Assembly (NCBI GenBank): GCA_900100895.1
Contig: FMTX01000011.1
Location: forward strand, 122,802 to 186,801
Source: Lachnospiraceae bacterium YSD2013
GTDB taxonomy: Bacteria; Bacillota; Clostridia; Lachnospirales; Lachnospiraceae
Length of the DNA: 64,000 nucleotides
Reading direction: 5' to 3'
Part shown: positions 16,852 through 25,514 of the stretch, piece by piece
Layout: the number at the start of each line of letters is the position of its first letter
Position numbering within the stretch: position 1 is the first letter of the stretch
The notes under the pieces: model-generated
Seen by the model: only the letters and a program-made list of their open reading frames with translations
What the model was told of the DNA's origin: nothing
The model's database searches: none
Made by a program: the position numbers and the translations under genes

Positions 16852-18159
16852 TTGGCTGAAAAAGATTCTAAAAAACCCCCAATTTATGATGAATACGGGT
16901 ACCCTTCCGAGAATTACAGCTCCTGTAATGAAGAAGCTGACATCGGGCATGAGTATGTCCCGCCCAAGGAAGCAGACTACGTAAATAAAAAGAGCAAAGC
17001 CGGTAAGAAATTTGTTAAGCGGCATGGCGTCATGATTATGCAGACCGCCGCCGTCTGCCTCGCAGTTGTGGTAGTAAAAGATGCTTTCGGCTATGATGTG
17101 CTGGCGCATGATCTGTTTAACGACCATGAATACGAGCATTCTACAATGTTGGCTTATGACGAGGATTTTGTTGAGCCTGAACCGGAACCTGAGCCTGAAC
17201 CCGAAAAAAAACCGAAGGAAGAGGTTAAAGTCGAAAAAGAAAGAAAAGATAAGCCTGACAAATCCTTCCCCACACTACAAAATCTTGAACCAAACGGATA
17301 TGTTCCGGACTGGGGAGTTTTGGACGAGGAGTACGTAAGACTCGAGCATCCGGACGGTACTATCGATTACATTTACTGTACCGACGGAGTCTGGAACCTT
17401 GAAAGAGAATGGTGGATAGACGAGGAGGGAGTACATTTCGATAACGGAATAATAATAACGGATTACTATTACGCACCGAATTCCGACTATGAGACTGAAC
17501 ACGCGAAATTTGAAGGAAAAGTAAACGGACCATGGTCAGCTTGGTACAATGGCTACGATTATCTGTGGGTCAACAGAGTGGGAACCGAGGATGAAGATCT
17601 CACAGAGCCACTTCGAAAGCGTATGCCTATTGGCCCGGTAGGTGGTGCTTCTTATGATGAGGCAACCAATACACTTACTCTTGAAAACTTTAACATGCCC
17701 GATGCATTTATAAATGTTAACCTCATGGGTAACGGCTTCAAGATTAAACTGGTAGGACAAAATTACGCCAAAGGACTTCTTGCATGGGGCTTCTACTACG
17801 GCGGCAGCGTAACATTTACCGGTGACGGAACATTGAAGCTTTACAATTCCGGAGGCTACGGAATCGATTTAAGAGCAGAGGACAGCCAAAGCTGTATCAT
17901 GATAGAACCCACGGTAACCCTTGATGTTGAAGGCGGCTACGGCGCAATCATTATAGAAAATTCACGAGCGGATAAGGGCATTTATTATTTGGAACCCATG
18001 ATTATGTATGACGCTACGGATATTGACGATACGGAAATAGTAAGGTCATTCGGACCGTTCGACGGATTAAGCGGCGACGACCACGAGTTTTACTCGGTTA
18101 AAGATGAGGATAATCATATAGTAAAACATCTTATATTTACTTCCAAGGAGGTTGAATAA
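16852..18159 (+). CDS. Membrane-anchored protein with Pro-Glu spacer and beta-helix-like domain, unknown
   Basis: The 435-residue protein probably starts at a TTG (16852), with an AAAGGA site 8 bases upstream; no ATG fits better. It has one membrane segment (about 64-80, MIMQTAAVCLAVVVVKDAF), then a Pro-Glu repeat (EPEPEPEPEPE) and a Lys/Glu linker, then an extracellular part. Residues about 265-380 form Gly/Asn-rich beta-strand repeats (NTLTLENFNMPDAFINVNL, KIKLVGQNYAKGLL, GSVTFTGDGTLKLYNSGGYG) typical of a right-handed beta-helix, as seen in carbohydrate-binding surface proteins. The stop directly abuts the mscS start, which suggests co-expression. The function is not known. Confidence 0.72.
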   Translation: MAEKDSKKPPIYDEYGYPSENYSSCNEEADIGHEYVPPKEADYVNKKSKAGKKFVKRHGVMIMQTAAVCLAVVVVKDAFGYDVLAHDLFNDHEYEHSTMLAYDEDFVEPEPEPEPEPEKKPKEEVKVEKERKDKPDKSFPTLQNLEPNGYVPDWGVLDEEYVRLEHPDGTIDYIYCTDGVWNLEREWWIDEEGVHFDNGIIITDYYYAPNSDYETEHAKFEGKVNGPWSAWYNGYDYLWVNRVGTEDEDLTEPLRKRMPIGPVGGASYDEATNTLTLENFNMPDAFINVNLMGNGFKIKLVGQNYAKGLLAWGFYYGGSVTFTGDGTLKLYNSGGYGIDLRAEDSQSCIMIEPTVTLDVEGGYGAIIIENSRADKGIYYLEPMIMYDATDIDDTEIVRSFGPFDGLSGDDHEFYSVKDEDNHIVKHLIFTSKEVE

Positions 18160-19128
18160 ATGAGCGACGAAATCATCAAAAAGGAAAAGCAGCCTGTTAA
18201 GGCAAGCAAAATTGTGGGACTGATTGTAGTTTTCTTTATATTTTTGGCAATCACCAACCCGGCGATTATACCTTTTCTTTCGCCGGAGACCAAAGAAAGC
18301 CTTCAGGGCACCTGGAGCAGAATATTCGGCGACGTAAGCAAGGTATCCCAGACCTTTAAGTTTAATTTCGCAACGCTCTTCCAGATTATTGCGATTATTC
18401 TTTTGATGGTTACGATTACGCAGATTGTGCTTTTCATCGCTGACAAGGTTAAGCCTAAGAATCCCAAGGGCAGAAGTCTTGTAACACTTATCAAGAGTGC
18501 CACAAGCTATGTAACGTTCATCGTTGGTTTCTTTTGGTGCCTTGCGGCTATTGGCGTTAATGTAAGTACGATATTTGCAAGCGTAGGAATTATCACATTG
18601 GTAGTAGGCTTCGGAGCACAGAGCCTCGTGGAAGACCTTATCACAGGCGTATTTCTGGTATTTGAAGACCAGTTTAATGTAGGCGACATCATCGAAGTGG
18701 GCGGCTACAGAGGAACTGTCGAAAGCATAGGCATCCGTACTACAGCCATCAAGGATGTGGGCGGCAATATAAAGCTTATCAACAACTCAGATCTTCGTAA
18801 TATTTTAAATCGCTCGGCCATCGACAGTGTAGCAGTAACGACGGTCAGTGTATCCTACAGCACGGATTTGGAGAAGGTTGAGAAAGTGTTCGAGACTTTG
18901 CTGCCGGCAATTCGTGAAAAATATTCAGACGTTTTCTTGGAAGATCCGAAATATCTCGGTGTACAAGAACTCGGCGAGAGCGGAGTCCAGCTTAAGGTTA
19001 TCGGTAAGGTAAATGAGAAAGACATTTTCTCAGCCGCACGTCTGTTAAACCGTGAAATAAAGATAGGCTTCGACCAAAACGGTATCGAAATTCCTTTCAA
19101 TCAGATTGTGGTTCATCAGGGCAAATAA
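18160..19128 (+). CDS. Small-conductance mechanosensitive channel (MscS family)
   Basis: The 322-residue protein has three or more N-terminal membrane segments and the MscS pore-lining helix followed by the conserved beta domain (VGFGAQSLVEDLITGVFLVF, then FNVGDIIEVGGYRGTVESIG and IRTTAIKD). MscS channels open on membrane tension and release solutes during hypo-osmotic shock. The ATG has an AAGGAG site 9 bases upstream and follows the preceding stop with no gap. Length is slightly above Escherichia coli MscS because of an extra N-terminal segment. The family is secure; conductance class and gating ligand cannot be read from sequence. Confidence 0.92.
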   Translation: MSDEIIKKEKQPVKASKIVGLIVVFFIFLAITNPAIIPFLSPETKESLQGTWSRIFGDVSKVSQTFKFNFATLFQIIAIILLMVTITQIVLFIADKVKPKNPKGRSLVTLIKSATSYVTFIVGFFWCLAAIGVNVSTIFASVGIITLVVGFGAQSLVEDLITGVFLVFEDQFNVGDIIEVGGYRGTVESIGIRTTAIKDVGGNIKLINNSDLRNILNRSAIDSVAVTTVSVSYSTDLEKVEKVFETLLPAIREKYSDVFLEDPKYLGVQELGESGVQLKVIGKVNEKDIFSAARLLNREIKIGFDQNGIEIPFNQIVVHQGK

Positions 19129-19139
19129 AGAGTTATGTC

Positions 19140-19168
19140 GCGGAGGCTTCGGCCTCCGCTTTTTCTTT
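19140..19168 (+). terminator. Intrinsic terminator after mscS
   Basis: An 8-bp perfect stem (GCGGAGGC at 19140-19147 and GCCTCCGC at 19152-19159) is closed by a TTCG tetraloop and followed by TTTTTCTTTT. It lies 11 bases after the mscS stop. Confidence 0.93.
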
Positions 19169-19243
19169 TGATGGCAAATTGACTAAAAAAAGAGGTCGCA
19201 AAATACATTACGGGATAATTGTATACAATAATCCAAAATTTCG

Positions 19244-19272
19244 TTGACATCAGCACTTTAGTCGGCTAAAAT
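19244..19272 (+). promoter_or_regulatory. Sigma-A type promoter for the aminotransferase gene
   Basis: A perfect TTGACA (19244-19249) is followed after 17 bases by TAAAAT (19267-19272). The gene start lies 35 bases downstream with a GGGAGG site, so the predicted leader is short. Confidence 0.8.
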
Positions 19273-19306
19273 GAATAACGTTAGGAGTTTAGGGAGGTAA
19301 TTAGAA

Positions 19307-20506
19307 ATGTCATTAACGTTATCAGAAAAAGCCAAGGCGGTTAAGCCTTCATCAACACTTGCAATCACTGCAAAGGCCAAGGAGCTTAAGAAAAGCGGTG
19401 TGGACGTAGTGGGATTCGGAGCAGGCGAGCCTGACTTTAACACCCCCAAGAATATTTGTAATGCAGCTATAAAGGCTATCGAGACAGGATTTACGAAATA
19501 CACGCCCGCGTCCGGTACCAATGAATTGAAGGCTGCCATCAGTAAGAAGTTCAGAGACTTTAACGGACTTGATTATGCGCCCAATCAGATTGTAATTTCA
19601 AACGGCGGTAAACATGCCCTTACCAATATATTTGATGCTATTTTAAATCCCGGCGATGAAGTAATCATTCCCGCGCCTTATTGGCTCAGCTATCCCGAAA
19701 TGGTTAAGCTTTCCGACGGTGTTCCCGTATTTGTATACGGGGCCAAGGAAAACGGATATAAGATTACAGCCGAGCAGCTTGACAAGGCCATTACGGATAA
19801 GACTAAGGCATTTGTACTTAATTCTCCCAGCAACCCTACCGGTATGGTGTACTCTAAGAAAGAACTTCAGGCTCTTGCGGAAGTAATTGTTAAGAGAGAT
19901 ATCTATGTAGTTGCCGATGAAATGTACGAGTACCTTACTTACGACAAGGCTAAGCACGTAAGTATCGCTTCACTCGGTGAAGATATTTATAAACATACCA
20001 TTACCTGTTCCGGTCTTTCCAAGTCTTATGCGATGACCGGCTGGAGAATCGGTTATACAGGTTCTTCTGTTGAGATTGCGAAGCTCATGTCAGCAATGCA
20101 GTCCCATGCTACCAGTAACCCCAACTCTATCGCTCAGTTTGCTTCCGTAGAGGCTCTCACAGGCCCCCAGGATGACATGCAGAAGATGAAGGAAGAGTTT
20201 GACAAGAGAAGAGTGCATATGTACGAGCGCGTTAAGGCAATGCCTTATGTGGACGTTATGAAGCCCGAAGGTGCATTCTACCTCTTTATCGATATGTCCG
20301 AAGCCCTCAAGAAGAGCTATAAGGGTGAGAAGCTTGAAACAAGCGCTAAGCTTGCCGAGCATCTCCTTAATGACTATGCTGTAGCCGTTATTCCTTGTGC
20401 GGATTTCGGTTTCCCGACACATATTCGTCTTTCCTATGCCATCAGCATGGAACAGATTGATAAGGGTCTTGATCGAATCGAAACATTCCTTAAGGAACTG
20501 AAGTAA
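19307..20506 (+). CDS. Pyridoxal phosphate-dependent aspartate aminotransferase
   Basis: The 399-residue protein is a fold-type I aminotransferase of the aspartate aminotransferase Ib subgroup. Visible motifs are GFGAGEPDFNTP near the N-terminus, NSPSNPTGMV (PLP-phosphate and substrate binding), VVADEMYEYL and the Schiff-base lysine K239 in CSGLSKSYAMTGWRIGY. It probably interconverts aspartate/2-oxoglutarate and oxaloacetate/glutamate; closely related enzymes accept aromatic or other substrates. It is a single-gene transcription unit with its own promoter and terminator. Confidence 0.9.
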   Translation: MSLTLSEKAKAVKPSSTLAITAKAKELKKSGVDVVGFGAGEPDFNTPKNICNAAIKAIETGFTKYTPASGTNELKAAISKKFRDFNGLDYAPNQIVISNGGKHALTNIFDAILNPGDEVIIPAPYWLSYPEMVKLSDGVPVFVYGAKENGYKITAEQLDKAITDKTKAFVLNSPSNPTGMVYSKKELQALAEVIVKRDIYVVADEMYEYLTYDKAKHVSIASLGEDIYKHTITCSGLSKSYAMTGWRIGYTGSSVEIAKLMSAMQSHATSNPNSIAQFASVEALTGPQDDMQKMKEEFDKRRVHMYERVKAMPYVDVMKPEGAFYLFIDMSEALKKSYKGEKLETSAKLAEHLLNDYAVAVIPCADFGFPTHIRLSYAISMEQIDKGLDRIETFLKELK

Positions 20507-20527
20507 GTTTGCATAAAAATATTACGG

Positions 20528-20573
20528 AAACCAATGTTATGTTAACCGCATGGCATTGGTTTTTTATTTTTTT
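20528..20573 (+). terminator. Intrinsic terminator after the aminotransferase gene
   Basis: An AAACCAATG arm (20528-20536) pairs with CATTGGTTT (20554-20562), with an inner ATG/CAT pairing and a short loop, and is followed by a long T-rich run. The remainder of the gap to 20772 is AT-rich and holds the promoter for the next gene and a small palindrome (TGTGAAGGTTCACA, 20600-20613). Confidence 0.8.
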
Positions 20574-20683
20574 CAAAAAAATTTTTTTGGCATATCTAGT
20601 GTGAAGGTTCACATAATAAAATAGATTTTGTGCTTTCTATTCTTTTGGGGGCAAAATCAATCAAAATCTAACAAAATTGGTAT

Positions 20684-20712
20684 TTGATTTATTAATTGTC
20701 ACCCTATATAAT
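20684..20712 (+). promoter_or_regulatory. Sigma-A type promoter for the Xer recombinase gene
   Basis: TTGATT (20684-20689) and a perfect TATAAT (20707-20712) are spaced by 17 bases, 61 bases before the start codon. An inverted repeat (TGTGAA-GG-TTCACA) lies about 70 bases upstream of the -35 box and could be an operator, though nothing else supports that. Confidence 0.75.
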
Positions 20713-20772
20713 AAGACTTACACACCGAAAAATGGTTTACAGAACATAACGTTTAACTGAGGAAGAGGAAGC

Positions 20773-21657
20773 ATGCAGTCACAAATTGATGCCTTTATTA
20801 CTTATTTACATAACGTTAAGAAAATGTCAGAGAATACCGAGCTTTCCTATAAGCGCGACTTAAGTAAGGTATGTAAATATATGGAAGATCAGGGTATTCA
20901 TGACCCTGCGGATATTACCGCTACCAATCTTAATTCTTATGTTCTTTTCCTTGAGAAGAACAAGTTCAGTGCTGCCACCATTTCTCGTAATATCGCGTGC
21001 ATTAAGACCTTCTATCATTACCTTTACAAGGAAGGTAAGGTAAGAGAAGACGCATCCGAGAGTTTAAAGGCTCCCAAGGTTGAGAAGAAGATTCCTGAGA
21101 TTCTTACCACTTCTGAAGTGGTTCGCCTTCTTGAACAGCCTCAGGGTAACGGACCCAAGGATATAAGAGATAAGGCGATGCTGGAGCTTTTGTATGCTAC
21201 CGGCATTCGTGTAAGTGAGCTTATTTCTCTTAAGCTTGATGATGTGAACATGCAGATGAGCTTCATCATCTGCCACGACAGGACCAAGGAACGTGTCATT
21301 CCTTTCGGTCACGAGGCCAAGGCCGCTGTTCAGAATTATCTCGATCATGCAAGAGAAAGCATGCTTGATGATAAGAATGAGCAGACTCTCTTTGTTAACT
21401 GTTCCGGGCAGCCTATGTCGAGACAGGGCTTCTGGAAGCTTATCAAATATTATGCTAAGCAGGCTGGCATTGAGGCAGATATCACGCCTCATACATTGAG
21501 ACATTCTTTTGCGGCTCACCTTGTGGAGAACGGAGCGGATTTAAGAAGCGTTCAGGAGATGCTCGGACACTCCGATATCTCTACCACGCAGGTATATGCC
21601 AATATGAATCATTCGAGAATCAGAGATGTATACAGCAAGGCACATCCGAGAGGATAG
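20773..21657 (+). CDS. xerD: Site-specific tyrosine recombinase, XerC/XerD type
   Basis: The 294-residue protein has an N-terminal SAM-like core-binding domain (1-100) and a C-terminal catalytic domain with all active-site residues: R146 (YATGIRVSEL), K172, H240 and R243 (TPHTLRHSFAAHL), H266 (LGHSDIS) and nucleophile Y275 (TTQVYANM). Length and the TGIRVSEL/LRHSFA motifs fit chromosomal Xer enzymes, which resolve chromosome dimers at dif, better than phage integrases. It has its own promoter, a GAGGAAGAGG site, and no mobile-element genes nearby. Whether it is XerC or XerD cannot be settled without comparison; XerD is my preference from length and C-terminus. Confidence 0.88.
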   Translation: MQSQIDAFITYLHNVKKMSENTELSYKRDLSKVCKYMEDQGIHDPADITATNLNSYVLFLEKNKFSAATISRNIACIKTFYHYLYKEGKVREDASESLKAPKVEKKIPEILTTSEVVRLLEQPQGNGPKDIRDKAMLELLYATGIRVSELISLKLDDVNMQMSFIICHDRTKERVIPFGHEAKAAVQNYLDHARESMLDDKNEQTLFVNCSGQPMSRQGFWKLIKYYAKQAGIEADITPHTLRHSFAAHLVENGADLRSVQEMLGHSDISTTQVYANMNHSRIRDVYSKAHPRG

Positions 21658-21681
21658 ATAATTAATAAAATGGATTTCACG

Positions 21682-21716
21682 GTCGGGTTACTTATTGAAG
21701 TGGCCCGACTGTTTTG
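21682..21716 (+). terminator. Terminator-like hairpin just before the cysteine desulfurase gene
   Basis: GTCGGGTTACT (21682-21692) pairs with AGTGGCCCGAC (21699-21709), with an internal TT/GG mismatch, followed by TGTTTTGTT. It probably ends the xer transcript but lies only 6-15 bases before the possible starts of the next gene, an unusually tight arrangement. Confidence 0.72.
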
Positions 21717-21730
21717 TTATCATGATTAAT

Positions 21731-22882
21731 ATGAAAAAGACAATTTATGCGGACAATGCAGCTACCACCAAGCTTTGTGACGAAGCTTACGAGGCGATGC
21801 AACCATATTTTAAAGAAATATATGCCAATCCTTCGCAGAGCTATGCGGCGGGTTCTCTTGCCAAGAGAGGACTTAATGACGCAAGACGTGTGATTGCTGA
21901 GTCGTTGTCTGCTTTTGACAAAGAAATAGTGTTTACTTCAGGAGGCTCCGAAGCCGATAATCTTGCGCTGATAGGGGTAATGGATGCGTGCCGGGATAAG
22001 GGCAGACATCTGATTACGACGGATATAGAGCATAAAGCGGTGCTGGAGACGGCCAAATATCTTGAGCGTAACGGTGTGCGCGTTACATATGTGCATGTCG
22101 GCGCCGACGGCAGAGTTAATCCTGAAGATATCGAGCGTGCGATATGTGGTGATACAGTCTTGATTTCGGTGATGACTGCCAATAACGAAACCGGCACACT
22201 TCAACCGATAGAAGAAATCGGTAAGATTGCCAAGGCTCACGGAGTACTGTTTCATACGGATGCGGTGCAGGCTTACGGAAAGATTGAGCTTAGCCCCGAG
22301 AAGATGAATATTGATTTGCTTAGCGCATCGGCACATAAGTTTAACGGGCCGAGAGGTGCGGGATTCCTGTATGTTAAGCGGGGTACACCGATTAGCTCGT
22401 TTATACATGGAGGAAGCCAGGAGTACGGACTGCGTGCCGGCACGGAGAACGTGCCGGGGATTGTGGGCATGGCGGTCGCTGCGACGATATCGTTAGAGAA
22501 GATGGCTGAACGTGCCGAGTACGAAGCCATGCTTACAAAGCGCCTTCATGACGGCGTTTTGAAACGACTTGAAGGCGTAAGCGTTAACGGCAGTATGGAT
22601 TACAGACTTCCGGGTGTTATTAATTTTTCTTTTGCCGGGGTAGAAGGAGAATCGCTTTTGATATCCCTTGATATGAAGGGCATATGCGTCTCTACGGGCT
22701 CTGCGTGCGTTATGAGCACAGATACACCTTCACATGTCATTACGGCGATTACAGGGGACGAGGAGCGCGCAAGACAGTCTATTCGATTCTCACTCGGTCA
22801 CGAGAACACTGTCGAGGAAGTTGATTACATTATCGACGCGCTTGGTGAGAGCGTTGAATATTTAAGAAGATTAAGAGAGTAA
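21731..22882 (+). CDS. Cysteine desulfurase (NifS/IscS family)
   Basis: The 383-residue PLP enzyme has the family motifs: YADNAATTKLC at the N-terminus, GGSEADNLAL, the PLP lysine K203 in SASAHKFNGPRG and the persulfide-forming cysteine C326 in STGSACVMS. It takes sulfur from cysteine; the adjacent mnmA suggests that it supplies persulfide sulfur for tRNA 2-thiouridine, like YrvO in Bacillus. I chose the ATG at 21731, which starts the conserved sequence; one at 21722 would add three residues. Neither has a clear ribosome binding site, and a hairpin lies directly upstream, so expression may depend on read-through. Confidence 0.9.
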   Translation: MKKTIYADNAATTKLCDEAYEAMQPYFKEIYANPSQSYAAGSLAKRGLNDARRVIAESLSAFDKEIVFTSGGSEADNLALIGVMDACRDKGRHLITTDIEHKAVLETAKYLERNGVRVTYVHVGADGRVNPEDIERAICGDTVLISVMTANNETGTLQPIEEIGKIAKAHGVLFHTDAVQAYGKIELSPEKMNIDLLSASAHKFNGPRGAGFLYVKRGTPISSFIHGGSQEYGLRAGTENVPGIVGMAVAATISLEKMAERAEYEAMLTKRLHDGVLKRLEGVSVNGSMDYRLPGVINFSFAGVEGESLLISLDMKGICVSTGSACVMSTDTPSHVITAITGDEERARQSIRFSLGHENTVEEVDYIIDALGESVEYLRRLRE

Positions 22883-22884
22883 TA

Positions 22885-23916
22885 ATGGACAGGAAAAAAG
22901 TTGTTGTCGGGCTTTCGGGAGGTGTTGATTCTTCCGTTGCGGCCCTTCTTTTGCAAAAGAACGGATACGAAGTTATAGGCGTCACAATGAAGCAGTTTAA
23001 GGAAGAGACGTTTTCGGGTGATGCGGCTGAAGTGGCGCGTGTGCTTGGGATTAAGCATATTATTGAGGATGTGTCCGATAAGTTTAAGGCTACGGTTATG
23101 GAGTATTTTGCAAGCGAGTACGAAAAGGGCAGAACGCCCAATCCATGTACGCTTTGCAATCCTGCGATTAAGTGGGACATGCTGACGTCGGTTGCCGACA
23201 GAGAAGGCGCGTATTACGTTGCGACGGGGCACTATGCCAATATCGATATTGTTAACGGGCGCTATTCGGTTAAGAACGCGACAACGGCCACCAAGGACCA
23301 GACGTATGCGCTTTGTAATCTTACGCAGGAGCAACTGTCGCGGACTTTGATGCCTCTGGGACAGTACGAAAAGAGCGAGGTTCGTAAGATGGCTGAGGAT
23401 GCCGGCATTCCTGTCGCTCACAAGGCTGACAGTCAGGATATCTGCTTTATCCCCGACGGCGATTATGCGGGATTTCTGAAGCACTTTACGGGCAAGAATT
23501 TTAAGAATGGTTCTTTTGTGGATAAGGACGGTACTGTTATCGGAGAGCACAAGGGAATTGTCAATTATACTATAGGCCAGCGCAAGGGACTTAATCTTGC
23601 AATGGGGCATCCGGTGTTCGTGACGGGAATCGATGCGGCTCGCAATGCGGTGGTTATCGGGGAAAATGAAGATTTGTTTACGACTTCTTTTGCCGTGAAA
23701 GATGTGAACTTTATGGCGGGAGAGGAGAGCATGCTGCCAAGGACTCTTATGTGCAAGATAAGGTATGCACATAAGGGCGAGGAGTGCGTTCTTTCTAAGA
23801 GCGCAGACGGTGTATTCAGGGCAGAGTTTAAGAATCCGGTTCGTGCCATTACACCGGGACAAACGGCGGTTTTCTACGACGGAGAGTATGTTTTTGCAGG
23901 TAGCGTAATCCTTTGA
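22885..23916 (+). CDS. mnmA: tRNA-specific 2-thiouridylase MnmA
   Basis: The 343-residue protein has the PP-loop ATP motif GLSGGVDSSVAA (9-20), the first catalytic cysteine C91 in TPNPCTLCNPAIKW and the second, C187, in DSQDICFIPDGDYAGFL. It adenylates U34 of Lys, Glu and Gln tRNAs and inserts sulfur to give s2U. The start is two bases after the cysteine desulfurase stop, so the sulfur donor and acceptor are probably co-translated. The protein is slightly shorter than the usual 360 residues, mostly in the loops of the central domain, with no motif missing. Confidence 0.94.
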   Translation: MDRKKVVVGLSGGVDSSVAALLLQKNGYEVIGVTMKQFKEETFSGDAAEVARVLGIKHIIEDVSDKFKATVMEYFASEYEKGRTPNPCTLCNPAIKWDMLTSVADREGAYYVATGHYANIDIVNGRYSVKNATTATKDQTYALCNLTQEQLSRTLMPLGQYEKSEVRKMAEDAGIPVAHKADSQDICFIPDGDYAGFLKHFTGKNFKNGSFVDKDGTVIGEHKGIVNYTIGQRKGLNLAMGHPVFVTGIDAARNAVVIGENEDLFTTSFAVKDVNFMAGEESMLPRTLMCKIRYAHKGEECVLSKSADGVFRAEFKNPVRAITPGQTAVFYDGEYVFAGSVIL

Positions 23917-23920
23917 TTCG

Positions 23921-24021
23921 GTAAATTTTAGTAAATTTTCTTGGCTTTTTGGGTAGGAAAAAGCAATACTTGGTTAGTAATGGGAACTTCCTCTTAGGTA
24001 AAATCTAGTAAAAGGATTTAC
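23921..24021. repeat. AT-rich GTAAA repeats upstream of the GH43 gene
   Basis: A tandem 10-bp repeat (GTAAATTTTA GTAAATTTTC, 23921-23940) is followed at 23998-24021 by an imperfect inverted repeat that begins GTAAAATC and ends GGATTTAC. A related element (GTAAAA...TTTTAC) stands before the PHP/gap genes near 26425-26445. These could be binding sites of a common regulator or only AT-rich promoter sequence. No convincing -35/-10 pair was found for the GH43 gene. Confidence 0.35.
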
Positions 24022-24039
24022 AAGAGGAGGTTTCTTTTT

Positions 24040-25461
24040 ATGTTGGATACACTTAAGCAGGCGGTTAATCCGTATCTTCCTTCGTGGGAATATGTGCCCG
24101 ACGGCGAGCCTTATGTGTTCGGCGACAGGGTTTATGTGTACGGCTCGCATGATTTCTTTAACGGCGATGTATATTGTATGGGCGATTATGTGTGCTGGTC
24201 GGCACCTGTAGACGATCTCGGAGCTTGGAGATACGAGGGTGTGATTTATCGAAAGGACCAGGAGCCCGGCAATGATGATTTGCAGGGTAACCTTTACGCA
24301 CCCGATGTGGCTGTGGGTCCCGACGGAAGATATTATCTTTACTACACCATCAGCAATGACTGTACAGTTTCTGTAGCAGTATGTGACACTCCCGCAGGTA
24401 AGTATGAGTTTTATGACCACGTTCATTATAAAGACGGTACACTTCTTGGTAAGAGCGGTAAGGAAGACCCGCAGTTCGACCCCGGAGTACTTCGCGAGGG
24501 GGACAAGGTTTATCTTTATACCGGTTTCTGCGGATACGGAGACAAGTCCAGACGTGGTCCCATGTGTACTGTTCTCGGCCCCGATATGGTTACGATAGAA
24601 GAGGATCCCGTATTTATCGCCAAGAGCTCCGCTTATTCATCCGAGAGCGATTCTTACTTCGGACATGAGTTCTTCGAGGCTCCTTCGATTCGTAAGAAAG
24701 GTGAGTATTATTACTTTATTTATTCATCGATTAAGTTCCATGAGCTTTGCTACATGATGAGCAAGAATCCGCGTGAAGGCTTCGAGTACAAGGGCGTTCT
24801 TGTAAGCGGTGGCGACCTTCATATCGATACTTACAAGCCTGCAGAGAAATGCGCTTATTATACAGCCAATAACCACGGCAGCATGGTACAGATAAAGGAT
24901 GATTGGTTCATTTTCTACCACAGACATACCAACGGCACCAATTACAGCCGTCAGGGTTGCTTTGAAAAGCTTACCCCCAATGCGGACGGCACCTTCAAGC
25001 AGGCTGAGATGACCTCTTGCTGCGGACTTAAGCCGTTAGCGGGCAAGGGCGAATATCCTACTTATATCGCATGCAACCTCTTTAACGACATAGATATGAC
25101 CTACGTTGCATGGTCCGGATGGATGGACGACAGATTCCCCAAGATTACTCAGGAAGGCCGCGACGGCGACGAGAACTACGGCTATATCGCCAACATGCGC
25201 GATACCGCTACCGCAGGCTTTAAATACTTCGATTGCAAGGGCATTAAGAAGATTTCAGCCAAGACCAAAGGCTACGCCACCGGCGAGCTTCAAGTTAAGA
25301 CATCCTGGGACGGCCCCGTTCTTGGCTCCATTCCGATTGGCTACGCTAATGTATGGCACTACACCGCGGCCGACATCACCGTTCCCGACGGCATCAATGC
25401 TTTGTACTTCACTTTCAAGGGCAACGGACATTTGCAGTTCGCGGCGTTCGTACTTGAATAA
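24040..25461 (+). CDS. Glycoside hydrolase family 43 protein, probably arabinofuranosidase or xylosidase
   Basis: The 473-residue protein has no signal peptide, so it is cytoplasmic and acts on imported oligosaccharides. Residues 1-310 look like a GH43 five-bladed beta-propeller: EPYVFGDRVYVYGSHD near the start, NLYAPDVAVGPDGRYYLYY with the pKa-modulating Asp, and SYFGHEFFEAPSIRKKGEYY with the probable catalytic acid Glu. The C-terminal 130 residues form a beta-sandwich-like accessory domain. Family 43 enzymes remove arabinose or xylose from plant polysaccharide fragments, which fits a gut or rumen fibre degrader. The substrate cannot be fixed. It has a strong AGAGGAGG site and stands alone. 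Confidence 0.85.
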   Translation: MLDTLKQAVNPYLPSWEYVPDGEPYVFGDRVYVYGSHDFFNGDVYCMGDYVCWSAPVDDLGAWRYEGVIYRKDQEPGNDDLQGNLYAPDVAVGPDGRYYLYYTISNDCTVSVAVCDTPAGKYEFYDHVHYKDGTLLGKSGKEDPQFDPGVLREGDKVYLYTGFCGYGDKSRRGPMCTVLGPDMVTIEEDPVFIAKSSAYSSESDSYFGHEFFEAPSIRKKGEYYYFIYSSIKFHELCYMMSKNPREGFEYKGVLVSGGDLHIDTYKPAEKCAYYTANNHGSMVQIKDDWFIFYHRHTNGTNYSRQGCFEKLTPNADGTFKQAEMTSCCGLKPLAGKGEYPTYIACNLFNDIDMTYVAWSGWMDDRFPKITQEGRDGDENYGYIANMRDTATAGFKYFDCKGIKKISAKTKGYATGELQVKTSWDGPVLGSIPIGYANVWHYTAADITVPDGINALYFTFKGNGHLQFAAFVLE

Positions 25462-25472
25462 TTAAGCATATA

Positions 25473-25504
25473 AAAAGAACCGGATGTTAATATCCGGTTC
25501 TTTT
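25473..25504. terminator. Bidirectional intrinsic terminator between the GH43 and PHP genes
   Basis: A 13-bp perfect stem (AAAAGAACCGGAT at 25473-25485 with ATCCGGTTCTTTT at 25492-25504) with a six-base loop sits between the converging genes. It has T-runs on both strands and so can end both transcripts. Confidence 0.93.
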
Positions 25505-25514
25505 GCTACAGTTA

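Noticed and set aside
17173..17206. Tandem DNA repeat in the Pro-Glu stretch
   Set aside because: It is a coding low-complexity spacer (EPEPEPEPEPE) and needs no separate genetic element; similar spacers occur in the neighbouring secreted protein.
20773..21657. Xer gene as integrase of a mobile element
   Set aside because: There are no attachment repeats, excisionase or cargo genes around it, and length and motifs fit chromosomal Xer.
22825..23862. Long antisense open frame (345 codons) opposite mnmA
   Set aside because: It has no ribosome binding site, no recognisable domains and lies wholly opposite mnmA, whose motifs are clear. It is a codon-bias shadow.
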